DNA of 64,000 bases from Planctomycetota bacterium (GCA_029259945.1 JAJDEF010000022.1:186001-250000), one strand, 5' to 3'. Shown: positions 36,916 through 45,489, counted from the first letter of the stretch. The notes: generated from the letters alone by a model not told the origin. A program made the numbers and translations.

Positions 36916-38703
36916 ATGTCCCTGATCGTTCAAAAATTTGGTGGCACGAGCGTTGCCGATGCTAAGAAAATTTGTGCCGCAGCACGGCGTGCCTATCATG
37001 CCCAACAACTGGGTCATCAAGTGGTGGTGGTCGTCAGCGCAATGGGAAAAAACACCGACATGCTGGTCGATCTTGCCAATCAAGTTTGCGACGACCCGCA
37101 TGCTCGTGAGATGGACATGCTCCTCTCGACGGGTGAGCAAGTTTCAGTGGCACTCATGGCAATGGCAATCCACAACCTTGGCGGCAAAGCCGTGAGCCTC
37201 ACCGGCGGGCAAATTGGTGTCCGCACCGATTCCAGCCACACCAAGGCTCGCATTCAATCGATCTCGACCGATCGAATGCGCAACCTGCTTGACGAGGGCA
37301 ATATCATTATCGCCGCCGGTTTCCAAGGAGTGGACGACGACCTAAATATCACCACGCTTGGCCGCGGCGGCAGCGATACCTCGGCCGTCGCTTTGGCTGC
37401 CGTTCTTGGTGCGGATATGTGCGAAATTTACACCGATGTAGACGGTGTATTTACGACCGACCCGCGTGTCATCGCCGAAGCGCGCAAGATGTCGAATGTC
37501 AGTCACGACGAGATGCTCGAACTAGCCAGCTTGGGTGCCGGAGTGATGCATAGCCGTTCAATCGAGTTTGGAAAAAAGTTCAACGTACCCATTCACGTTC
37601 GTAATAGCGGGGTTTTCACCGACGAGCCTGGTTCAATCATCGGCCCCATCGGCGAATCCGAAAAGCGGGCGGTCAGCGGCTGTGCCCTGACCAAAGAAGA
37701 AGCCCGGATCACCGTCCTTGGCGTTCCCGACAAGCCGGGGGTGAGTTTGACCATCTTCGAGAAGCTCGCAAGCGTCAACGTGGCTGTCGACATGATTTTG
37801 CAAACCGCCGGCACAGACGGCAAAGCCGATATCTCCTTTACCGTTTTAGAAAGCGAACTCAATCGGGCCTTAGAAGCCGTCAACGCGGCTGCCTCTGCCG
37901 TGGGTGCCACCAAAGTGACACACGCGGCCGATGTTTCCAAAGTTTCAGTCGTCGGCCTAGGGATGGCGACCCAATCGGGAGTCGCTGACCGCATGTTCCG
38001 GGCCTTGGCAGAAGCCGAGATCAACATCGAAGCCATCACCACCAGCGAAATCAAAGTCTCGTGTCTCGTCGCCCGCGAACAAGGGCTCGCTGCTTTGCGT
38101 GCCGTGCACAGCGAGTTTGAACTTGGCAAACCACCCGAAGAGCGGGTCACCTTCGAAGACTCGCTCCTCGCGGCCAAGAAAGCCAAAGAAACCGATGCAG
38201 TAGCGGTCGTGAACCGACTGCAATCAATGGAAGACCTGACCATCCACGGGGTGCGGCTCGACGACTCGCAGTCGTTAATCACTCTGACCGAGGTTCCCGA
38301 TAGCCCTGGCATTTCGGCCGATGTGTTCGAAGCGGTTTCGGCTGCCAATATTGTGGTCGATATGATCGTCCAAGGGATCGGTGCCAACGGCAAAGCAAAT
38401 CTCAGCTTTACCGTGCCCCAAAAAGATAGCGACAAGGCCGCAGGCGCTGCTAAGTCGGTTGCCGAAAAAATTGGGGGTGTGGTCGATTCTCAGACGGGCG
38501 TTGCCATTCTTTCGGTCACCGGTGTCGGCATCCGTAGCCACACGGGCGTCGGACTGCGGATGTTCCGCGGACTGTCGCAGGCAGGCATTAACGTCGAGTT
38601 GGTCAGCACCAGCGAAGTCAAGGTAAACGTGGTAGTGGCTGCCGAAAAAGGAAAACCCGGTTTGGCAGCACTCGAAGAGGCCTTTGCCGACGTGATCGGC
38701 TAG
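36916..38703 (+). CDS. lysC: aspartate kinase with four ACT domains
   Basis: First enzyme of the aspartate pathway, phosphorylating aspartate. The kinase domain occupies about residues 1-245 (LIVQKFGGTSVAD at the start; GFQGVDDDLNITTLGRGGSDTSAVALA in two parts near 135-160; EIYTDVDGVFTTDPR). Two ACT pairs follow. Pair one is about 260-395 (ITVLGVPDKPGVSLTIFEKL, VSVVGLGMATQSGVADRMF). Pair two is about 430-590 (LITLTEVPDSPGISADVFEAV, LSVTGVGIRSHTGVGLRMF). Usual monofunctional LysC has about 410 aa and one pair; this one has 595. The duplication implies added allosteric control by Lys, Thr or Met. No ribosome-binding site is evident. Confidence 0.94.
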   Translation: MSLIVQKFGGTSVADAKKICAAARRAYHAQQLGHQVVVVVSAMGKNTDMLVDLANQVCDDPHAREMDMLLSTGEQVSVALMAMAIHNLGGKAVSLTGGQIGVRTDSSHTKARIQSISTDRMRNLLDEGNIIIAAGFQGVDDDLNITTLGRGGSDTSAVALAAVLGADMCEIYTDVDGVFTTDPRVIAEARKMSNVSHDEMLELASLGAGVMHSRSIEFGKKFNVPIHVRNSGVFTDEPGSIIGPIGESEKRAVSGCALTKEEARITVLGVPDKPGVSLTIFEKLASVNVAVDMILQTAGTDGKADISFTVLESELNRALEAVNAAASAVGATKVTHAADVSKVSVVGLGMATQSGVADRMFRALAEAEINIEAITTSEIKVSCLVAREQGLAALRAVHSEFELGKPPEERVTFEDSLLAAKKAKETDAVAVVNRLQSMEDLTIHGVRLDDSQSLITLTEVPDSPGISADVFEAVSAANIVVDMIVQGIGANGKANLSFTVPQKDSDKAAGAAKSVAEKIGGVVDSQTGVAILSVTGVGIRSHTGVGLRMFRGLSQAGINVELVSTSEVKVNVVVAAEKGKPGLAALEEAFADVIG

Positions 38704-38839
38704 GGCGAGTGAGAACCGTACTGCCCAGTTAAGAACCTGAAAACAGCTGCGAGTCTACTTCAAATCCAATATTATGTACCTGTCGTACAACTCCATGTAG
38801 CAGCTTGCGGCTCTTCAATGTTTGTCCGCCGACACCGAC

Positions 38840-39619
38840 CTAATGCGATTGGCCTCGGAAGACTTCTTTGCCAACTCGGACGGCTAGGAACTGTTCGTTG
38901 TCGACTTTTTCGAAGTTGGCCAGATGACGTCGGGCTTCTTCGAGACGTGCGCGGTCTTCGCGCGAGAGCCGCCACGAGAAGAGGTGGGTCGCTCGTACTT
39001 CTTCGGTTTGCGATGCGACCGTGCGATGGATTTCAACCGGAACCACGCCGTGCTCTTGCAAAGCGGCATTGAGCTTTAACCGAGGGCCAGGAGGAGGTGA
39101 CCCGTGCATCATGGTGTTGAGGCGGGTGTACCAGTCGGTGAACTCTCGATAGCGAGCAAGTGTTTGTCGATCTTCTGCTGTGACAGTGGCGACTTTGTAG
39201 CTCCAAGTTTCGCTGGTGAGGTTAAGTTCACCCGACTCCTCATCAAACGTGGTTTCGAAAACCGGTTTGGCCGAGAATTTTAGTAGCGAATCTTCTTGTT
39301 CGCTGGCCCAACGTGTAAGCTTTTTCATTAGGCCGGCGATTTTTTTTGTCGATACTTCGGTGCGTTGTTTCGACTGAAGATCGAGCAGAATGAACTGGCC
39401 TGGTCGCGAGGAGGTGGAGGGTCTGAAAACGGCGATTTGGGCAGGCTTCTCGACGAAGTCGTAGACAGTGCCGGCATCAAAAAGCGTGACGGTATGGCTA
39501 ATTGGTTCGGACTCGTCGCCAATGTAAACGTCGGTTTCGATCCGCAATTCGCTGGCTAACGTGAACTGAGCAATTAGTAGAACAACGAGGGTTGCCAGGG
39601 GAAATCGTTGGGCTGACAT
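38840..39619 (-). CDS. exported hypothetical protein
   Basis: ATG 39619, with AGGA eight bases upstream, opens a signal peptide (RFPLATLVVLLIAQFTLAS). The mature 230 residues begin ELRIETDVYIGDESEPISHTVTLFDAG, which reads like an antiparallel beta domain. The end is charged and helical (SREDRARLEEARRHLANFEKVDNEQF). I see no catalytic motif and recognise no family. It ends about 120 bases after lysC's convergent stop and follows recJ's direction without overlap. Confidence 0.7.
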   Translation of the reverse strand: MSAQRFPLATLVVLLIAQFTLASELRIETDVYIGDESEPISHTVTLFDAGTVYDFVEKPAQIAVFRPSTSSRPGQFILLDLQSKQRTEVSTKKIAGLMKKLTRWASEQEDSLLKFSAKPVFETTFDEESGELNLTSETWSYKVATVTAEDRQTLARYREFTDWYTRLNTMMHGSPPPGPRLKLNAALQEHGVVPVEIHRTVASQTEEVRATHLFSWRLSREDRARLEEARRHLANFEKVDNEQFLAVRVGKEVFRGQSH

Positions 39620-39734
39620 GACGGGATTCCTATTACCTAAATGGGATCGATCGATTCCGGGATGGCGGAGGATACGTCTCGGGGCGTTGCCTGTAAACGC
39701 CGATTGCGCCAAGGAGAAAGTGCTAGCACGACGA

Positions 39735-41477
39735 TTATGCGTCAGCGTGCCAGTCGTCGAGGTGAATTTCTACTGAAACGCGGCCTCGATAGCGATTGAT
39801 GACAGGCCGAAAGGCGATCGACATGGGACCATCGACGCGTAGAAGCTCTTCTTCCCAGTCGCCGCCGCCAAAGGCGACCGCACGCATTTTGACGCCATGC
39901 TGATCGAAGGTCATCGAAAGATGGCTGCCGGTGGCGCCCATCCGCTTGGGTTTGCCAGCAAGCCGTACCTCGCTGGCACAAAGGACGGGGCGCTTGTTGC
40001 CATGGCCAAAAGGGGCGAGGCTTTCGATTTGCTCAACTGTTTGACGGGTGAGCATCTGCAACGAAGCTTCGGCGTCGACGTTGAGTTCTGCGATGCGATC
40101 TTCTTGGCCTAGCTTCTCTTCAGCGACTTGGCAAAACGCCTGGCGAAACGCATCGACGTTTTCGGGCTTGATTTTGAGACCGGCGGCTGCGGCATGGCCG
40201 CCATGGCTTTCTAACAAGTGGCTACATTCGGCAAGGGCTTCGTGGAGGTTAAAACCGGGGACACTCCGTGCGGAACCAATCCCCGGTTTCACACCGAGGG
40301 GGTCACCGGCGATGAGAATCACCGGGCGGTGGTATTTTTCCGACAGTCGACCGGCGACGATGCCTATTACACCGGGGTGCCATTTGTGATCGGTGAGCAC
40401 TAGAGCCGAACAGTCGTCCAGGTCGGCGAGAGCCTTGACTTGTTTATTGGCAGCAAGTTTTATGCTTCGTTCGAGTGATTGCCGCTGACCATTAAGCTCG
40501 TCGATGTATTGGGCAATGGTATCTGCCCGTTTTTCGCTATCGGTGGTGAGCAACTCGATGGCGATTTCAGCTTGTCCCATACGCCCTGCCGCATTGAGTC
40601 GAGGGCCAAGGGTGAAGCCGATGTCTTCGCCTTCGAGGCGAATTTTTTTGTCGAGATCGGTTTTTCGCATCAGGGCCGAAAGTCCGACCGTTGGCTGGGC
40701 TTTGAGGCTATCGAGGCCATAGCGGACGAGAATTCGGTTTTCGTCGATGAGGGGAACGACGTCGCAAACGGTTCCGATGGCAGCGAGCCCGATGGCTTGA
40801 AGGAGAAACGTTCGTAGCTGGCCGTTCACTCGATCACCATCGCTGGCACATTGGCAAATAGCCCAGGCCAATTTGAACGCGACTGCTGCCCCGCAGAGTC
40901 CGGTAAACGGGTAATCGGAGTCAGGCAGCCCCGGATGGACGATGGCAGCGGCGTCGGGCAATCGGTCGGCCATTTGGTGATGATCGGTGATGACCAGCGT
41001 AAGGCCTAGTTCCTTGGCAACTTGCGATTCAGCAATACTCGCCACACCGCAGTCGACGGTGATGACTAATTGGGTTCCTTGGGCGGCAAGTTTGCGTAGC
41101 GCTTCAGCGTTGAGGCTGTAACCTTCGTCGACACGATGCGGGACGTAAAAATCAACGTTTGCTTTTAGCAATCGTAAACACCGCAGGAGGATCGCGGTGG
41201 CGGTCATTCCATCGGCATCGTAGTCGCCGTAGATGGTGATTTTTTGGCCGGCCTGAATGGCTTGATAGACCAGCTCGGCGGCGGCAGCAGCGCCGGGCAA
41301 TTCTGCAGGGTCGCGCAGTCCGTTAAGTTTGGGGTCGAGAAATTGCCACGCTGCGTCGGGGTCTTGAATCCCACGCGAGAGCAACAACTGGGCAACGACC
41401 GAGGGTATTCCTGCCGCGCGTTCAAGAGCCGCAATTTCTTGAGAATCGCAAGAGGCAATGCGCCAACGTTTCGGCAT
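39735..41477 (-). CDS. recJ: single-stranded-DNA-specific exonuclease RecJ
   Basis: 5'-3' ssDNA exonuclease used in recombination and mismatch repair. DHH-family motifs are present in order: IYGDYDADGMTATAIL (about residue 75), VDCGVASIAES, ITDHHQMADRLP (about 140), and the DHHA1 region with GIVAGRLSEKYHRPVILI and SHGGHAAAAGLKI. The C-terminal OB-like part ends RGRVSVEIHLDDWHADA. I take ATG 41477 (MPKRWRIASCD); the upstream in-frame start at 41537 adds no family sequence. 580 aa, normal length. Confidence 0.94.
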   Translation of the reverse strand: MPKRWRIASCDSQEIAALERAAGIPSVVAQLLLSRGIQDPDAAWQFLDPKLNGLRDPAELPGAAAAAELVYQAIQAGQKITIYGDYDADGMTATAILLRCLRLLKANVDFYVPHRVDEGYSLNAEALRKLAAQGTQLVITVDCGVASIAESQVAKELGLTLVITDHHQMADRLPDAAAIVHPGLPDSDYPFTGLCGAAVAFKLAWAICQCASDGDRVNGQLRTFLLQAIGLAAIGTVCDVVPLIDENRILVRYGLDSLKAQPTVGLSALMRKTDLDKKIRLEGEDIGFTLGPRLNAAGRMGQAEIAIELLTTDSEKRADTIAQYIDELNGQRQSLERSIKLAANKQVKALADLDDCSALVLTDHKWHPGVIGIVAGRLSEKYHRPVILIAGDPLGVKPGIGSARSVPGFNLHEALAECSHLLESHGGHAAAAGLKIKPENVDAFRQAFCQVAEEKLGQEDRIAELNVDAEASLQMLTRQTVEQIESLAPFGHGNKRPVLCASEVRLAGKPKRMGATGSHLSMTFDQHGVKMRAVAFGGGDWEEELLRVDGPMSIAFRPVINRYRGRVSVEIHLDDWHADA

Positions 41478-41559
41478 ATCGTCCGTGAACAGAAAGAGCG
41501 AGGGTCGTAAGCAGCGCAGTCGTTGGGCTGGAAGCAAGCCGAACGCCCAGCCGAGAAGA

Positions 41560-41736
41560 TTACTTTTTCTTTTCTACGTGCAAGGTATGCTTGCGTAGAC
41601 GTGGGCAGTATTTTTTCAAACGCAGCTTTTCGCCACCCATTTTACGTCGGATCGTGTAATTTTGGTCGCCGGTCTCTTCGCAAACGAGAAAGACGGATTC
41701 GACCTTCTTTTTTCTTTTCCCAGTTTTCTTAGCCAT
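41560..41736 (-). CDS. rpmG: 50S ribosomal protein L33
   Basis: A 58-aa basic protein: [40 protein letters not shown] and [18 protein letters not shown], which is the L33 pattern ending YCP.L.RKHTLH. Zinc-binding L33 has two CxxC pairs; here only one Cys of each remains (LVCEET and YCPRL), so it is probably zinc-independent. It is too short for a 60-residue ORF cut-off but is a clear gene. It ends 83 bases before the recJ ATG and may be co-transcribed with it. A structured leader precedes it. Confidence 0.93.
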   Translation of the reverse strand: MAKKTGKRKKKVESVFLVCEETGDQNYTIRRKMGGEKLRLKKYCPRLRKHTLHVEKKK

Positions 41737-41769
41737 TTTCTTCGCTCAACAGGTCGATCGTGTAGACAG

Positions 41770-41847
41770 GGGTAGAATACGGTTGCTACCCGGCAGAGGC
41801 TGCCGAGATGCCTTCTTGGGAGAAACTGCTCCGTAGAGCCTCCCAAG
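41770..41847 (-). ncRNA. three-hairpin leader upstream of rpmG
   Basis: Read on the minus strand, three hairpins follow each other within 78 bases. The first (41847-41815) is CTTGGGAG, then GCTC-TACG-GAGC, a 5-base bulge and CTCCCAAG; the C(UACG)G loop is a UNCG-type super-stable tetraloop, which indicates that this strand is transcribed. The second (41805-41791) is CGGCAG-CCT-CTGCCG. The third (41790-41771) pairs GGTAG with CTACC. The last ends 35 bases before the rpmG start. It could be a leader regulating L33 or a separate small RNA. I know no described family that fits. Confidence 0.5.
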
Positions 41848-42060
41848 CCCCGGATTCTAGGCATTTTTCCAAGTTTTATCCAGTGGTGAAATAACAAACC
41901 GCCGAGAGGCCGGTAGACGAGTTATACTTGGTTTTGGGTCTTTTGATCGTCTCGACATGCCTGTTTTTTTAGTACTTGAGGCCGGTTGCAGGCCCGCGTT
42001 CAGCAACAGAGAAGAAAACTGGAGTGGCTGCGTACGCTCCTAGAATTGTAGGCATAGGTC
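41848..42060. other. remaining divergent region, rpmG leader / prenyltransferase-repeat gene
   Basis: Together with the leader this makes a 324-base gap. TTATACTT at about 41922 resembles a -10 box for the rightward gene, but no -35 stands at the right distance. Nothing else is seen. Confidence 0.35.
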
Positions 42061-43713
42061 GTGAATTCTTTGCCTGGAGAACAACTGACTGGCCTTTCCG
42101 AGCCACTTGCCGCGGTTTCAGAGAAGCCGTCTGGCGAGCCGCTCGGGGTCTGTTCTGAGGCGACAACGTCTGCGGAGGTGGCCGAGGCGGGAACTGGCTC
42201 TGGAGAGCGTCTTCTGCGACCCACTCTGTTTGCTGCTGTTATCAAGGCTTGGGTGGTCGCCGGGCGATCTTCCTCCTGGCTAGCGAGTGCCCTGTTGCAC
42301 ATGGGCATAGTGCTGCTGCTTTCGTTGTTCATCTTTGCCCAGCCACGGGGTAGCCAGACTGCTTGGCTCGAGGGGGCGTTCGAGTCGAATCCTTTGGAAG
42401 ACTTGGATCTTAGTATCAGCACCTTGGAATCGAGCAGCGGCGATATTTCGGTCGAGCAGAATCAGATGGCTGCGCTGACTGACTCAAACTCCTTGGTAAC
42501 GGTCGGCACGATTCAGCCTTCGTTGCCAGAAGTCTCTTCGGCGACCAAGGCAACACGTGCTCAGAGAGAAACTTTAGAATCGATCGGCCAGCCGTTGGCC
42601 TCGCGTGGGGGTGGGCTGGAAGGTCGGCGTGCTTCGAACCGGCGTCGCTTAGCACTGGGTAACGGGGGGAACGCGGCAAGCGAGTCGGCTGTCGAACGGG
42701 GTTTGGCATGGCTGGCGGCACATCAGTTTGAGGATGGTGAATGGCGGTTCGACCTGAAATCGTGTCCACAATGTGGCGGACTTTGTAAGAATTCGGGAGT
42801 GCTAGAAACAACGACCTCTTCGACCGGGTTAGCGCTGCTTTGCTTTTTGGGGGCGGGTTACACGCAGGACGAAGGGCCGTATCAAGAGACTGTCGCTGCG
42901 GGGCTCTACTATCTCGTTGATAAGATGTTGATCACCTCGAATGGTGGCGACTTACGCGATAATTCGCTGCTCGACGATTTAGTCGATGGTCAGCCACAGT
43001 TTCGTAAAAGTGGTGATATGTATAGCCACGGCATTGCCACTCTCGCGCTTTGCGAAGCCTATGCCATGACGCGAGATAAAGAATTGGCAGAAGCTGCGCA
43101 GCAGGCCATCAACTTTATTGTCTACGCCCAACACGAAAAGGGAGGGTGGCGATACGAACCCAAACAGCCAGGAGATACGACGGTAAGCGGCTGGCAGATT
43201 CTTGCACTGAAAAGCGCGTTGCTGGCAAAGCTCGAGGTGCCCCGTGGTGTTTGGTATCGAGCGTCGGATTATTTCGATAGCGTTCAGGACGATCGCGGTG
43301 CGACCTATGGTTATCAATCGCCCAATAAGAATCAAAAAACGACGTCGGTGGTGGGGCTGTTTAGCCGCATGATTCTTGGCTGGCCACAGAATCACCCGCC
43401 GCTAATGGAGGGGATGAAGCGCATTGCCAAGCAGTATCCGTCTCGGAACCACATGTACTTCAATTATTATGCGACCCAGGCCTTACACCATGTGGGTGGC
43501 GTGGGCTGGAAGCATTGGAATCCGCGTATGCGAGAGTATTTGGTGGAGTCGCAAGCAACCGCAGGACACGAAGCGGGTAGCTGGTATATCGACGAAGACT
43601 GGAGCGACCGCGGCGGGCGACTCTACACCACCACGCTAGCGATTCTGACTCTTGAAGTCTATTACCGTTACATGCCGATGTATCGAAAATCGTTTGTGGG
43701 CGATTCGCCTTGA
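42061..43713 (+). CDS. membrane-anchored prenyltransferase/squalene-oxidase-repeat protein
   Basis: A 550-aa protein from GTG 42061. A cytoplasmic Pro/Ser/Glu-rich stretch of about 70 residues is followed by one membrane segment (about 75-97, WLASALLHMGIVLLLSLFIFAQ), giving a TonB-like topology. A linker leads to an alpha-toroid domain (about 215-540). Its repeats include AVERGLAWLAAHQFEDGEWRF, MYSHGIATLALCEAYAMTRD, GGWRYEPKQPGDTTVSGWQI and GGRLYTTTLAILTLEVYYRY. Such repeats occur in terpene cyclases and in large planctomycete proteins of unknown role. The DxDD cyclase motif is not visible, so a scaffold or binding role is more likely than catalysis. Confidence 0.8.
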   Translation: MNSLPGEQLTGLSEPLAAVSEKPSGEPLGVCSEATTSAEVAEAGTGSGERLLRPTLFAAVIKAWVVAGRSSSWLASALLHMGIVLLLSLFIFAQPRGSQTAWLEGAFESNPLEDLDLSISTLESSSGDISVEQNQMAALTDSNSLVTVGTIQPSLPEVSSATKATRAQRETLESIGQPLASRGGGLEGRRASNRRRLALGNGGNAASESAVERGLAWLAAHQFEDGEWRFDLKSCPQCGGLCKNSGVLETTTSSTGLALLCFLGAGYTQDEGPYQETVAAGLYYLVDKMLITSNGGDLRDNSLLDDLVDGQPQFRKSGDMYSHGIATLALCEAYAMTRDKELAEAAQQAINFIVYAQHEKGGWRYEPKQPGDTTVSGWQILALKSALLAKLEVPRGVWYRASDYFDSVQDDRGATYGYQSPNKNQKTTSVVGLFSRMILGWPQNHPPLMEGMKRIAKQYPSRNHMYFNYYATQALHHVGGVGWKHWNPRMREYLVESQATAGHEAGSWYIDEDWSDRGGRLYTTTLAILTLEVYYRYMPMYRKSFVGDSP

Positions 43714-43769
43714 TGGCAGGGAAATAGTTAAATCTCGGATTTACAGTTTAGTGTGGTTATTAGGCTAGA

Positions 43770-43798
43770 TTGGTTCTTTCTTGAGTTTGCAGTACAAT
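43770..43798 (+). promoter_or_regulatory. candidate promoter of the toxin-antitoxin pair
   Basis: TTGGTT at 43770-43775 and TACAAT at 43793-43798, spaced 17 bases, about 58 bases before the antitoxin ATG. It is the only near-consensus pair in this 143-base gap. Confidence 0.4.
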
Positions 43799-43856
43799 GG
43801 CACTGTGGAAAGTTTCTACATCAAAGTAGCTTTTTTAATCCTCTGATGGGTGTGAG

Positions 43857-44078
43857 ATGAATCAACCATCCTTACCTTCTGAAATACTTCAATTACCGGT
43901 CTCTGAACGTGTCCATCTTGTTGAGCAAATTTGGGATAGCATCGTCGAGGACGAAACAAAGTTTGAATTAACAGCTGCCCAAAAAGCGGAGCTGGATCGT
44001 CGGTTGGCAAGCCATATGGAGAAACCTGAATGTGGGGTTTCGTGGGATGCAATTAAAGCGAAGCTCCTAGGTAACTGA
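43857..44078 (+). CDS. addiction-module antitoxin (TIGR02574-type)
   Basis: A 73-aa protein of the short 'addiction module component' type: ILQLPVSERVHLVEQIWDSIV at about residues 10-30, then LTAAQKAELDRRLASHMEKPE and a C-terminal VSWDAIKAKLLGN. These residues match the pattern of small antitoxins paired with RelE/ParE toxins. It shares one base with the toxin gene (TGATG: stop at 44076-44078, start at 44078), which implies translational coupling and shared expression. Confidence 0.9.
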   Translation: MNQPSLPSEILQLPVSERVHLVEQIWDSIVEDETKFELTAAQKAELDRRLASHMEKPECGVSWDAIKAKLLGN

Positions 44079-44374
44079 TGGCTTTTCCGCTTGTCGTTGA
44101 ACCTGAAGCTGAAAAAGACATTACTAGTGCCTATCGGTGGTACGAGGCTAAGCATTCAGGTCTTGGGCGTGAGTTCATCGAATGCGTGGATGATGTATTC
44201 CAACGATTGTGCACAACTCCCGAAGTCCATGCAGTAATGTACAAGAGCATTCGTCAGGCGTTGGTCCGACGTTTTCCGTATGTGGTTTGCTACGTTTTTC
44301 AAGACGATTGCGTTTCCGTTATCGCTGTATTTCATGGACATCGTGATCCGAAGGCTTGGGAATCGCGAATCTAG
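44078..44374 (+). CDS. RelE/ParE-family toxin
   Basis: A 98-aa protein: VVEPEAEKDITSAYRWYEAKHSGLGREFIECVDDVF, then RRFPYVVCYVFQDDCVSVIAVFHGHRDPKAW in two parts. This is the ParE/RelE fold, with the conserved start (helix pair) and the C-terminal beta-strand ending in H.HRDP. ParE members poison gyrase and RelE members cut ribosome-bound mRNA; I cannot choose between them from the sequence. The gene overlaps the antitoxin by one base. The pair is compact and could have been acquired as a unit. Confidence 0.9.
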   Translation: MAFPLVVEPEAEKDITSAYRWYEAKHSGLGREFIECVDDVFQRLCTTPEVHAVMYKSIRQALVRRFPYVVCYVFQDDCVSVIAVFHGHRDPKAWESRI

Positions 44375-44377
44375 TTC

Positions 44378-45157
44378 TTATTGCCAATTCGGCTTACGTT
44401 TTTCTAAAAATGCGGCCCTGCCTTCTTCGGCGGCTTGGGTGGTGCAGGAGGTGGCTCGCATGACGGCGCCGGCGGCGAGTTGAGTTTCCAGGTGTTCGCC
44501 GAGGGTTTCATAGAGGAGTCGCTTGGTGAGCTGGATAGCTTCGGGGGCTCCTGCTGCACATTCTTGAGCGATTTCGACAGCTCGCGCCCAAACTTGGTTA
44601 GGGTCGACTAACTCGTGAAATAACCCAAGACGCTGAGCCTCGGGTGCCTCGAGCGTTTTTGAAGTGAGCAATAGGTGGGAGCCGTGGCCAGCGCCGACTC
44701 GGTGGCAAATCAGAGGCGCTTCGATGCCTGCGATCACCCCATGCCGTGGATCGGGCAAACCGAAGCTGGCGTTGGTCGAAGCGACCACGATATCGCAGGC
44801 GGCTACCAGCCCGGCGCCGCCCGAGAGAGCTGGGCCATTGACGGCTGTGATAATCGGCTTGGTGATTTCTAACATTCCAAGTAGTAGGTCGCGAAATTCA
44901 GCCGCCTCTTCGCCCCAGTGTTCGATCGATTCGTCGGAGTCCGCTTCAGTAAGTTCGACTCCTTGGCAAAACGATTCGCCAGCGCCAGTGAGAATGATCG
45001 CGCGGACGGCCTTTTCTCGGTAAAGATCGTCGAAGGCTTCGCGGAGTTGGGTAACCATCAAACGTGTCAGCGTATTTTCGTGTTCTACGCGGTTGATGAT
45101 AATAGTGCCTGCACAACCGGTGACTTTTGTCTCGATCAAATCGCTTTGCTTATACAT
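44378..45157 (-). CDS. enoyl-CoA hydratase/isomerase family protein
   Basis: A 259-aa crotonase-fold enzyme. The oxyanion-hole signatures are GAGESFCQGVELTE (about residue 57-70) and VNGPALSGGAGLVAACDIVVAS (about 105-126), followed by FGLPDPRHGVIAG. The usual second catalytic Glu position is replaced by the PRHGV region, so the precise reaction (hydration, isomerisation or other) is unclear. It stops four bases after the toxin's convergent stop. No beta-oxidation partners are adjacent. Confidence 0.88.
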   Translation of the reverse strand: MYKQSDLIETKVTGCAGTIIINRVEHENTLTRLMVTQLREAFDDLYREKAVRAIILTGAGESFCQGVELTEADSDESIEHWGEEAAEFRDLLLGMLEITKPIITAVNGPALSGGAGLVAACDIVVASTNASFGLPDPRHGVIAGIEAPLICHRVGAGHGSHLLLTSKTLEAPEAQRLGLFHELVDPNQVWARAVEIAQECAAGAPEAIQLTKRLLYETLGEHLETQLAAGAVMRATSCTTQAAEEGRAAFLEKRKPNWQ

Positions 45158-45489
45158 CGGCTACTTGTCTGTGGGATACAGGAAAGGGTTGTCTTGTTGG
45201 ATTCAACTATAGCGAAAATTCTGGTCGTGCTGGTGAGATTACCTCTGTGACCGCTTGGCATTTAGTAGTACGGGGATGTTGCGTTTAGGCATCTAAAAAA
45301 CTGCGAGTGTGGCTAAAAAACAGCAGCAGTTTGCGTGATGGATGGTTGAAAGTTTCCGGCATGATGACTGTAAGTTGTTTTCCAGGAAAGGTTTACATCG
45401 CGCACATAGACACGATGAGGTGGTCGCGGCACGGGCTCTGCAATGTCGGACATCGAGCAATTGATCCACTTCGCCCAGAGGAATCAGCC
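45158..45489. other. divergent intergenic region, enoyl-CoA hydratase / sigma factor
   Basis: About 332 bases if the sigma factor starts at 45490. An in-frame extension to GTG 45307 exists but encodes nothing sigma-like. The clear element is AGAGGA at about 45476-45481, the ribosome-binding site for GTG 45490. No convincing promoter is seen. Confidence 0.4.

Noticed and set aside
37593..38435. 280-codon minus-strand frame antisense to lysC
   Set aside because: Ser/Thr/Ala-rich composition mirrors the codon use of lysC; no domain and no start signal.
41848..42060. Promoter at TTATACTT for the prenyltransferase-repeat gene
   Set aside because: No -35 sequence at a workable distance, so it is not listed as a promoter.
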